Source of the DNA: Prasinococcaceae sp. CCMP 1430 | Lineage: Eukaryota > Prasinodermophyta > Palmophyllophyceae > Prasinococcales > Prasinococcaceae | Reading direction: 5' to 3' | Length of the DNA stretch: 64,000 bases | Assembly (NCBI GenBank): GCA_013416795.1 | Contig: RQSC01000032.1 | Location: 781,397 to 845,396 of the forward strand | Shown: piece by piece, positions 30,590 through 39,276 of the stretch | Layout: each line of letters begins with the position of its first letter | How positions within the stretch are numbered: the stretch's first letter is position 1 | Notes under the pieces: model-generated | Told to the model about the DNA's origin: nothing | Seen by the model: the letters and a program-made list of their open reading frames with translations, nothing else | Database searches by the model: none | Translations under genes and position numbers: made by a program

Positions 30590-30655
30590 GCGCGAGCTCA
30601 GGCAGCGACCCCTCACAAAGTTGTGAGTTTGGGCCGTGCCATCATGATCGTCACG
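30590..30655 (-). promoter_or_regulatory. SECIS element (selenocysteine insertion) of the DsbA-like selenoprotein
   Basis: It lies about 150 nt downstream of the selenoprotein stop on the same strand. Its parts are: core ATGA (30645-30642), T plus ten bases of helix II 5' strand (GGCACGGCCC), unpaired AAA (30630-30628), an apical mini-helix CTCACAA/TTGTGAG, the helix II 3' strand (GGGTCGCTGCC, one bulged C), and core TGA (30600-30598). The distance from ATGA to AAA is 11 nt, as expected for eukaryotic SECIS elements. The mini-helix makes it a form-2 type. Helix II has ten pairs including one G-U. The lower helix I is only partly paired. Confidence 0.85.
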
Positions 30656-30805
30656 TGCGATGACAGCCATTGGCGAGGATTCTGAAGGGGTGAGCCTGGA
30701 CAAGCAACGGCAGCAGCAGCTGGCGCCTCCACTGCGGTCTCAGAAAGCAGCAAGAGTGCGCTTTCGCGCATGCGTCGCGTAGCCTCAACGCGGCGCCTGT
30801 GGCTC

Positions 30806-31804
30806 CTAGATAGAAGGCGCCACGTCAGCCTCTGCTCCCTGTCCCGCCCCATTCGCCGCACGAAGCTCCGCGTCGACCATGGCCAAAAGAAGACGGTAGA
30901 ATTGCTCGTTCGATCCACTGCCTTGGTGCATCACCGCCCCTTCCGAGCCGTCTCCCCACGGTCCACCATTGGTGTATTTCGCAGGCCCGTCGTGGTTGAA
31001 TACAAAGTAGGGGATCGAGTGTATGTGGTGCACATGTATGGTCTCCCCGTACGATTTCCACACCTCGTCTGCCAGTTCGTCAGTATCGAGCCAAGCGTCG
31101 AGCGCGCCAACGTCCAGCCCAGCCTCCTCGGCGGCTTCGAGGATCGTGGAGCGCTCGCTGGCGGACTTCCGCTCCGTGAAGTGGCGCTTGCTCAGCGCAC
31201 TCATGAACTCCTCCTGCTTGCCCTGGCGCGCGGCCCACAAAAGCGTGCGCTGGCTCTCCACTGGCTGCCACTGGGTGTACACATCGTAGTTCAGCGTCGT
31301 CCCTGCCTGCTCAGCAAGCGAGCGCATCTGCGACTCGATTGCGTCGCGAGCGCGCGGGTCGCCGCCGACGTACGTCAAAAGGCTCTCGTGCCACGTGCCG
31401 GGTTTCAGCCGCACCTCGGCGCCCGGCGGCGCGTCGGCGATGAAGCTGTACGGCCGTCGGCGCACGTCGATGGACAGGTACACATCGGGGCACTCCTCAG
31501 CCAGCCGCTCGAGGGCGTGCTGGATGTTGAGCTTCCCGATGTATCCGTGTGGTCACTGTGTGCATGTCACAAAATCGCCGACCAGCCGCACCTCCGTGGC
31601 GCCGCTGTTTGTGGTCGGGGGCGTGCGCGAGCCCGGTAAGAGGTTGCGCACGCGCTGGGTGGCCTGTGGGACGCCTCCACCGGCGGCGGCGGCGCACGCG
31701 GCGTCGCCGGCGCCGTCGGCGGCGGAGTTCGCCGCGACGTGGGGCACGGTCGTGGTCATCAAGAAGGTCCGCGTGTCGCGCCGCGCCGCGCCACGCGGCG
31801 CCAA
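30806..31804 (-). CDS. DsbA/FrnE-family thioredoxin-fold selenoprotein with CxxU motif (in-frame TGA at 31555-31553)
   Basis: Reading through TGA at 31555-31553 gives one continuous protein of 332 residues (ATG at 31804) or 317 (ATG at 31759). Before the TGA is EVRLVGDFVTCTQ, a thioredoxin-fold first strand. After it comes PHGYIGKLNIQHALERLAEE, the lead helix seen after the CPxC motif of DsbA/FrnE and HCCA-isomerase proteins. The TGA thus sits at the redox centre, C66-T-Q-U69 counting from 31759. The rest of the fold follows: an alpha-helical insert and HIHSIPYFVFNHDGPAKYTNGG, the cis-Pro strand (SIPYF). A SECIS lies in the 3' UTR. Conventional annotation would start at 31483 and lose the active site. 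It is probably a thiol/selenol oxidoreductase; the compartment is uncertain, and the N-terminal 50 residues are low complexity. Confidence 0.85.
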
Positions 31805-31839
31805 AAGTGCTCGTGTCGGGCGCCGCCACCGTATGGCGC

Positions 31840-34800
31840 ATGCGCCCGCGCAGCTCCAGGGAACCGCCGCTGACGCGAGCGCGCCTCTGCCTCGAACAAC
31901 AGGACGGGTCCGATGGCCCCCAGATGCCTCTTGACGACGCTGGCGTTTACGCCATCGGCCGCAGCGACGAATGCGACGTGCGCGTCAACCGCGAGGGCGT
32001 CGAGGACGTGCACGTTGAGCTTATTGTCGAGGAGTACGCGCGCGGCGCAATGCTGTGCGCCATGGCGTCGGCTAATCCCGCTAGGCTCAACGACGCCCCC
32101 ATGGAGGGCGAGCAGAAGGTCCGCCTCCGCAACGGCGACACCTTCGAGGTCGGCGGCCGCCTCTTTCGCTACGAGACGGACGACACTGAGGAGCGCATTG
32201 CCGAGGAAGTCCTCGTGGCAAGCGCCAAAAAGAGTGCCAAGAAAGGTGAGCTCGCACCCAGCACCGTCCAAGGAGTGCCGCAGCTCTGCCTTGAAGCGCC
32301 CCATCCCACCCCCCGGTCCCCTCCCCGATCCCTCACTCAGACTTCGCCGGTCCAGCTGAATGTGCTGCGCGTGCTGACTTCCTAGCCTCCGCCAAACAAA
32401 CGCGTCTCGCTCATGCAGCCAAGCGCGTGTCGTTTACTTCGCCGATGTCGCGCAGCCCGCTTGGCGCCCACAACGCCAATCTCGCTGGCCGGCAGCCGAC
32501 GCCCTTCCGCAGTTCTTCGGCCAAGAGCCCGCTCAACGTGAGGAGCCCTATGACGCCGAAGGACAGCAACACCCCGAAGGCAAAGTCTTCAACGCCCAAG
32601 GCGGCCACCCCGAAGGCGGCCACGCCCAAGGCGGCCACGCCCAAGGCAGCCACGCCCAAGGCGGCCACGCCCAAGGCGGCCACGCCCAAGGCGGCCACCC
32701 CGAAGGCGGCCACGCCTAAGATGCCGACCCCCAAGGCGGCCACGCCGAAGGCGGCCACCCCCAAGGCGGCCACTCCGAAGGCGGCAACGCCCAAGAAAGA
32801 CCTAACCGAGACGCTTTTGTCGCCTGTTGCAGCTGTCGAAGGCGCCAACACGGCTATCTTCGAGGCTGACTATGGTGCGGATGATTTCACCAATGCTGTC
32901 TTCCCATCGATCAAGGCGGCCACCCCTAAGGTCACCACGTCCAAGGCGGCCACCCCGAAGGCGACCATCCCGAAGGCGACCACCCCGAAGGCGGCCACGC
33001 CCAAGGCGGCCACGCCCAAGGCGGCCACCCCCAAGGCGGCCACCCCCAAGGCGGCCACGCCCAAGGCGGCCACGCCTAAGATGCCGACCCCCAAGGCGGC
33101 CACCCCCAAGGCGGCCACCCCCAAGGCGGCCACCCCCAAGGCGGCCACCCCCAAGGCGGCCACGCCCAAGGCGGCCACGCCCAAGGCGGCCACCCCGAAG
33201 GCGGCCACGCCTAAGATGCCGACCCCCAAGGCGGCCACTCCGAAGGCGGCCACGCCCAAGGCGGCCACCCCGAAGGCCGCCACGCCCAAGGCGGCCACCC
33301 TCAAGGCGGCCACGCCCAAGGCGGCCACGCCCAAGGCGGCCACGCCCAAGGCGGCCACCCCGAAGGCGGCCACCCCGAAGGCGGCCACCCCGAAGGCGGC
33401 AACCCCGAAAGCAGCCACGCCTAAGGCAGTGTCCCCGAGGAGCCGCACGCCCAAGGCGGGGACGCCGACAGAGGTCGCTGTAATTGCGAATCTCTCCCCG
33501 GTGGTGCTGAATGACGTTGTCGAGGAGGGCTGCGAGGCCATCGTTGAGGACGTAGTCGACGTTGAGCAGGCGATGCCGGCCGCCTGCACGCTGGCTACCA
33601 GTGCAACAACCATGCGCTCACTGTCCACGTCTCTGCGCGCGGAGATCAATGCCAAGGGTGCAACGCCCACGCGGTCGACCCCCAAGGCTGCCACACCGAA
33701 GGCTGCTACCCCCAAGATGGCCACTCCGAAGACGTCAGCCAAGAAGGCTGCCGCTACGCCAAAGTCTGCGGCTGTGACCCCCGAGATCGCAGGTCTTCTC
33801 GACTCGCTGGTGGCCAGTGCGTCCAAAACCGGGCCGAGGAGCGCCGGTCGCCGTCGCAGCAGTGTCGGCAAGTTTGCGCTCGCCTCGCCCGTGTCGGCGA
33901 AGAAGCGGTCACTCGAGGACGAAGACATCGAGATGATGGAGGTGTCGCCGCCCGCGAAGCAGGCCAAGCAGGTGCAGCCCGAGGACGGAGCGGAGTCCGA
34001 GGAGGAGGTCGCTGAAGAGGACGCTGCCGCTCCCAGCCCAGTCGAGTTTGAGGTGCCCGCGTTTGAGGACGCTGCCGACGATGCGGCCGAGGATGCTTGC
34101 GAGGACGTTGAGGAGGCCGACGCCGATGTCAGCGCCGAGGTCGACGAGGCAGTAGTTAAGCCGGTCGGAGCAGTGGTCCGCATGCCGCGGGACCCGCGCG
34201 CGCTTCTGCACGCAGGTCTGCACAAGTCCAGCATGAACCGCGCCAACATGCGCCTCAAGGGCATGGTGCAAGATCTGGAGTCGAGGCTCGATGCAGCGCT
34301 CACTGCGCTTCAGCATTCCGAGAACGCGCGCGAGCGCGACGCGCGTCGCCTCGCCAAGGCGGCATCCAATGTCGCGCAGCTGCGCGCTGCCAACGCATCC
34401 CTGGAGAAGAAGCTCGCCAAGGCGAAGGCCGACTCAATCATCACCAAAAAGATTGCCCAGTACAAGGCCGACATGCAGATGAAGGCGATGATGGCAGCCC
34501 CCGAGATTGCCACAGCGCCCGCAGTTGAGCCTGCGGCCGTGACCGAGGAGGTGATCGTCGAGGAGGTCGTCGAAGAGGAGCCCGTCGCTGCCGCCGCCGA
34601 GGAGACCGATGAGGTGGTCGCCGAGGAAGTGGTCGCCGAGGAGGCCGAGGACACCGATGAGGTGGTCGCCGAGGAGGCCGAGGACGTCGAGGAGGCGGTC
34701 GCCGAGGAGGTCGACGAGGTCGAAGAGGCGGTCGCTGAGGAGGCGGTCGCCGAAGAGGCTGAGGAGGCGATTGTCGAAGTGGCGGTCGCCGAGGAGGATG

Positions 34801-35402
34801 AAGAGACGGCAGCTGAGGAGGAGATCGCCGAAGAGGCGATCGCCGACGAGCCCGAGCCCGAGGCCATGGATATTTCCATGGAGGACGTCGAGGACGTCGA
34901 GGAGTCTGAGGATGATGAGGTGGTGGTGAACAAGACCCCCACTCCCGCCAAGATCGCGCAGGAGATTGTCGTCCTCGAAGAATCAGACAACGACGCAGCG
35001 AACGATCAGGACGAGGTCGCCGACTCTGAGCCGCTCGAGGAGCAGGCTGAGGCTGAGGTCGAGACTGCTGTTGTTCAGAGCACGCCAGAGATCGTCGAGG
35101 TGGTCGCGGAGGCCGAGGCGGAAGGGGAAGGCGAAGAGGAGACTCCGTGCCTGGTCTGTGGCTCGTGCGACGACTCAGAGGAGATCATGCTTCTGTGCGA
35201 CGGCTGCGATAAAGCCTGCCATCTCTCCTGCGCGGGCTACAAGCGCGCACCCAAGGGCGACTGGTTCTGCATCGAGTGCAAGCCCACCAAGCGGGGCCTC
35301 GACGCCGCCGCCGCGTGGCGCAAGGCCAACGGCAAGGAAAACAACGCCGCGGAGGCCAACGCGGCGCCTGTAGCAAGGCGCTCTACGCGAAGCCGCCGGT
35401 AG
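31840..35402 (+). CDS. Ki-67-like FHA protein with PP1-binding RVSF, TPKAA repeats and C-terminal PHD finger, two exons
   Basis: Exons 31840-32245 and 32386-35402 join in phase (AAG|GTGAGC...TCCTAG|CC) and encode 1140 residues. Exon 1 is an FHA domain closest in pattern to Ki-67/MKI67: [48 protein letters not shown]. Exon 2 opens with [19 protein letters not shown] (residues 149-152) is the PP1-docking form used by Ki-67 and Repo-Man. Tandem TPKAA repeats with many TP sites follow, then a coiled coil (about residues 760-830), acidic EEVVAEE repeats and a C4HC3 PHD finger (from about residue 1057: [20 protein letters not shown]). It is likely a chromosome-associated scaffold, phosphorylated at TP sites in mitosis. 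The start is 35 or 80 bp from the divergent selenoprotein start. Confidence 0.85.
32577..33440 (+). repeat. 15-bp tandem repeat encoding TPKAA
   Basis: The unit AAGGCGGCCACGCCC and close variants occur about 15 times at 32577-32790 and about 35 times at 32912-33440, separated by about 120 bp of unique sequence. TPKMPTPK variants recur at the same phase in several blocks, which suggests higher-order duplication. Length may be polymorphic and may be collapsed in the assembly. The antisense frame is also open throughout but is an artefact of the repeat. Confidence 0.95.
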
Positions 35403-35616
35403 AAGGTCGTCTCACTGGCGCGGGCCTCGAGGTTGATGCGACGGCGGCAGCACTCCAGCATGCCGTCGGATACGCTCCTTCGGGCACGCCCACGCACCCC
35501 AGAGTAGCGTGTGAGCGAGCGAAGCTTTGTACAGTCACTAAAAGCAGCTATATTTTACCGCGTTGCTCGAGTATGAGCGCCTTATTAGTATTATACGCGC
35601 GAGCATTGTGCGCGCG

Positions 35617-35768
35617 TCACAGCTCCATCGCCTTGAGCGCATCCGCTGCGGCGCACGCGCCGTCGGCTGTGGCGGCTCGAGCTCTGGCCTCCGCCTCGGC
35701 ACGCTTCTTGGCGGCGTACGCCGCTCGCTTCTGCGCGAGGATAGGTACGCGCCGGGCACTCTCGAGTG

Positions 35769-35800
<32 letters not shown>

Positions 35801-36438
35801 GCGGGCGTCTCTGGAGTGCCGTCGACAGCCGCCGCGCGTGCTGAGGCATCCGCGGCGGCCACCCTCGCCCTGTGCTCCTCGGCGAGCAGCTCGGCCCCTC
35901 GGCGCGCCTCCATTTGTCGGGTGGTCGCCACTGGCGCTGCTGCTCGCGCGGGCAGGGGCGCGTCCACCTTCGCGCGCGTGAAAATTGCCCGCGCGCCCTC
36001 GACCCATGTCCCGCACGAGCACTTGGCGCCGGCAGACACGAGCGAGCCCACGCGCGCGCCGCACCGGGAGTTCGGGCACAGTAGGCGCACGGCCGCGGAC
36101 GGCTCCGCGTGCGTGGGCGTGGCCCCTGCTTGGGCCGCCCACTCAGGTGCGGACGTGAGGTAGTACACCGAGCAGTGCGCATGGCGCACGCCGAGCTCGG
36201 CGTCGAGCTCGTGGCGCTCGAAGAGCGCCGCGCGGCACTTCCTGCAGCGGAAGGTTCCGACCGCGGCGCCCAACCCAGCCGCTGCCTCCGCATCGCCTGC
36301 GCCGCCGTGGCCGCCGCAATGGCCCAGCGGCCGCGCTGCGGCGCGCGCCTGCTCCTCGGCGACGAAGAGCGCGCGCTCGCGGCGCGCAACGCGCGCCGCG
36401 GGCGTCTCCGCGAGGCGCGGCGCGCCCCCCCGAGGCAT
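35617..36438 (-). CDS. YVH1/DUSP12-type zinc-binding domain protein without phosphatase domain
   Basis: The protein has 273 residues. The zinc domain is clear: FRCRKCRAALF, HCSVYYLTSAPEW, LLCPNSRCGARVGSL, KCSCGTWVEGARAIFTRAKVD. This is the C-terminal module of dual-specificity phosphatase YVH1/DUSP12, which in yeast promotes release of Mrt4 from pre-60S ribosomes. No HCxxGxxRS phosphatase signature is present in this ORF. A basic Ala/Arg helical tail with a poly-Gln run follows. The start (MPRGGAPRLAETPAARVARRE) is short before the domain, so the phosphatase domain is either on a missed upstream exon or truly absent. Confidence 0.75.
35770..35800. repeat. CTG/CAG trinucleotide microsatellite encoding poly-Gln
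   Basis: About ten consecutive CTG triplets on the plus strand (CAG on the coding strand) encode ten Gln in the C-terminal part of the YVH1-type protein. Confidence 0.95.
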
Positions 36439-36806
36439 GGGTCTCCCCTCTTGCCCTCAAGCTCAGACCCCGGACCCCGCGAGGAGACCTGCTCGCCTCC
36501 CACTCCCACCCAGCAGGGGTGAGGGCGGGGCCTCCACCCGCTGCACGCGCGTGGTCTGGCACACACCGGGGCCGCCCCGCGCTGCTCGGATCGGCGAGCA
36601 CGGAGAAACGCGCCGCCGTGTTTGTCCCGCCTGAGCGCCGCTGTCACTCTGCGCGCACGCGGCGCCGTAGCGCGCGGCCAGCGGCGAGCGGGGCGCGCGG
36701 CAGAAGCCGCACCAGCGGCGCCCCCGGCGAGCTTCCGAGGAAGGCCGCCTGTGTCACACCCATCCCCCTCCGGCCTCCTGCACTCCCGCCCTCCCCCGCG
36801 CGCGCC
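36439..36806. other. Head-to-head spacer between the YVH1-type and IES6-like genes
   Basis: This is a 368 bp GC-rich divergent promoter region with several CCTCCC and GCGCG clusters. No ORF with protein-like content was found. Confidence 0.4.
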
Positions 36807-37712
36807 ATGCCGCGCAAGAGCGCGCGTGCGCAAAAGGCGACGGCCGCGTCGGTCGTCACCGATGAGATGCGCGCGATGGCCGCGCTCGCGAGGCTCGACG
36901 CGCTCAACAGGGACGATGGGTGCGTGTGCGCCGACCGGGATGCCCGCCCGCCCGCTCGCGTGACCGCGCGCCCGCCCCGCGCGTGCGCCGCCGCCGGGAG
37001 GCTGGGCACGTTTGGCGCGTCCAAGCGCGCTGACACCCCAGCTATGCTGCGTGGGCTCTGTTCCCAACGGGGTGCTCGCGCAAACTCGGTCGTGTGCGCG
37101 TGCGCACTCGCGCCCCCCCCCTGTGCCCGTGCGCGCACGCATTCAGTGGCGCTGCCGACGCCGAGGCCGAGGCGGAAGGCTCAGACGATGAATACGTCTT
37201 CGAAGGCGAGGAGGTCGACGAGGACGGCGACCTTGTGGAGAAGTCCTCGCGCAAGAAGGGCAAGGCCAAGGCCAGGGGGGGGGCGAAGGGACGCGGCAAG
37301 AAGGCGGTCGCTGCGGGTGTGGGCCCGCGGCGCACGAAGAAAACGCGCGCGGCTCGTGGCGCAGCCGCGTCCGCTGCGGCGCGTGCAGGACTCGCCTCGC
37401 TCCTGGAGGAGGCGCCAGGTACGTGCGCCCCCGATCGCGAGACCTCGCGCGCGGCGAGCGCGCGTGTACGTACTGACGCAGGCGCTCTTGGTCCTCCACG
37501 CGAGCTCAGAGGCCGCACGCCGCGCGTACCTGTTCGCGTCGGCCACGCCGAGCACGTATCCGTCCCGGCGCTTCTGCGACCTTAGCGGCAACGAGGCGAA
37601 GTACGTCGACCCCAACACGCGCATGCGGTACGCTGGGAGGAAGGAGTTCCGCATGATCCAGGAAATGCCGGCCCTGGCAGTGCAGGCGAGGACGCTCCGC
37701 AACGTCAGGTAG
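36807..37712 (+). CDS. YL1_C-domain protein, IES6/INO80C-like, three exons
   Basis: Exons 36807-36919, 37147-37418 and 37510-37712 join in phase and give 195 residues (the last acceptor is my choice; one at 37481 exists but is out of frame). The N-terminus MPRKSARAQKATAASVVTDEM is followed by an acidic patch (SDDEYVFEGEEVDED) and a Lys/Arg-rich linker. The C-terminal domain is YL1_C: STYPSRRFCDLSGNEAKYVDP, then MRYAGRKEFRMIQEMPALAVQARTLRNVR. The small size favours IES6/INO80C of the INO80 complex over YL1/Swc2, although the acidic region resembles YL1. It is probably a chromatin remodeller subunit. Confidence 0.75.
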   Translation: MPRKSARAQKATAASVVTDEMRAMAALARLDALNRDDGCVCADRDARPPARVTARPPRACAAAGRLGTFGASKRADTPAMLRGLCSQRGARANSVVCACALAPPPCARARTHSVALPTPRPRRKAQTMNTSSKARRSTRTATLWRSPRARRARPRPGGGRRDAARRRSLRVWARGARRKRARLVAQPRPLRRVQDSPRSWRRRQVRAPPIARPRARRARVYVLTQALLVLHASSEAARRAYLFASATPSTYPSRRFCDLSGNEAKYVDPNTRMRYAGRKEFRMIQEMPALAVQARTLRNVR

Positions 37713-37893
37713 CCCCTGCGGGCGCGAGCGCCGTCGGAATGCGGGTCCGCCCCTGGCCTCGCCTGAGATCGAGCTGGCAGGCTCTCGCTGGCACCACGCC
37801 ACGCATGGCACGGGCGTGCGCGCGCCCGCGAGCTCGTGCGCGCGACGAAGAATAATACTTACGAGATAATACAGCGGTGTCTCCGTAACAGGG

Positions 37894-38794
37894 CTAGGCC
37901 TTGTTGGGGTAGCTCCTAGCGCCGAAGATGGTGGAGCCAACGCGCACGTTGGTCGAGCCCATTCTCACGGCCGCCTCGAAGTCACCACTCATGCCCATCG
38001 ACAGGTCAAGCGCGTCCTCGTCGAGCGCGAGTGCCGCCGCGACCTCGGCGCGGCATCGCGCGAGGCACTCGAAGTTCTCGGGCTTGGAGGTGTAATCTGG
38101 CATGCCGATGGTCATCAACCCAAGGAGCTCCAGGTTCGGGCATGCCTCGCTCACGATGTGCTTGGCGAGCTCTACCGCCGCCTCGCCGGGCTCAACTCCT
38201 GCCTTCGACTCCTCGCCGGATGTGTTGACTTGCACCATCACGCCGAGCTTGTCGGCGCGCCCCGCGTTCTCGCACGCGTTACTGAGTTTGGTGGCGATCT
38301 TCGCAGAGTCCACGCTCTCGACGCACGCCAGCGATGGCACGCCCCTTCCGCACCACGCGTGGGGGCGCGCACGCGTCCCAGGGTCAGCTCGTGCATGCGC
38401 GCGGCTGCAACGCGGCGCGCAGAGCGGCGCGGCGCGACCACAACGCTGCGTCGTGCCACGCACTGCGGCGGAGCACCCGAGGGAGGCGAACGGCGCTCAC
38501 GCACTTGACTAGCGCATTCGCCTTGTTGGACTGCAAGTGTCCGATGTAGTGCCACTGCACGTCCTCGGGCATCTGCGGCGCCTTCTCTGTGATCTCCTGG
38601 ACGTAGTTCTCGCCGAACACGCGCTGGCCCGCCGCATACGCCTCGCGCAGCAGCTCGACAGGCTTTGTCTTCGAGACAGCCACGAGACGCGGCGCCCTGC
38701 CCCCACCCTCCCGCGCCGCCGCGGCGCCGTCGATGCGCTCGCGCACGTCCGCCAGCGCCGCGGCGACGTCGTGCACTGCGGCCTCTGCCGCCAT
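37894..38794 (-). CDS. PLPBP: PLP homeostasis protein (PLPBP/PROSC/YggS), two exons
   Basis: Exons 38794-38505 and 38344-37894 join across a 160 bp intron (AA|GTGCGTGAGC ... GGAAG|G), giving 246 residues, the normal family length. LVAVSKTKP holds the PLP-binding Lys (K42); [41 protein letters not shown] and [30 protein letters not shown] are all family signatures. The protein carries PLP and balances vitamin B6 pools. It has no evident organelle leader. It converges on the IES6-like gene with about 180 bp between stops. Confidence 0.95.
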
Positions 38795-39189
38795 CGCACA
38801 GGGCAGCGGTGCGCCGCGCGCGCGCTGTGGCGCGCCGCCGCCCCGCCTCGGGGCTCGGATCGGCGCCGGATCGCAATGCCATCAAAATGCGCTCTCAAAA
38901 AGGTTCTACGAATGGCCCTTGCCCCTTGATCACACATTCTCTTTTGCGCACGGACCACCGTTACGGTTAGGATAAAACCTTAACTCGTGTGGCGCCGCGG
39001 TCCCATCAAAACGCGTTGGATTTCGCCGGGCGCTTTTTGAGGAATTGATGGGACAGGGTGGGTGCGGCGGGCCGTTCCCGACCGCACGTGCGCCGGCGCC
39101 GGGCGCCCGCACAAACCGTAACTGACGCGCCAGGAGATGCAGCGCGCGGGCGGCAGGCGCGAGTGGGCGCGGGCGCGTCGCGAACGAAG
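38795..39189. other. Spacer between PLPBP start and gap at 39190
   Basis: About 395 bp of divergent upstream sequence. AT-richer stretches with CATCAAAA (38879, 39004) and AAAAAGG (38897) are visible. An ORF with no recognisable content crosses toward the N at 39190. The first exon or transit peptide of the carrier gene may be missing in the gap. Confidence 0.35.
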
Positions 39190-39190
39190 N
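39190..39190. other. Single-N assembly gap
   Basis: One N lies inside the Ala-rich leader of the mitochondrial carrier gene. The carrier core downstream is complete, so only the leader and promoter are in doubt here. Confidence 0.5.
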
Positions 39191-39276
39191 CCGTGGCGGC
39201 CGCGGCGGCAGCGGCGGGTGCGGCCGCTGTTGCGGCGGTCGCGGCACCCGCGCCTGCAAAAGCGCTGCAAGGTTCC

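Noticed and set aside
31553-31555. TGA taken as the real stop of a short Ala/Thr-rich ORF
   Set aside because: The sequence after it continues the same thioredoxin-fold domain in the same frame, and a SECIS-like element lies downstream, so readthrough as Sec is the better explanation.
32870-34303. Long antisense ORF (about 477 codons) rich in [10 protein letters not shown]
   Set aside because: It is the mirror of the TPKAA minisatellite; the sense strand has FHA, RVSF and PHD domains.
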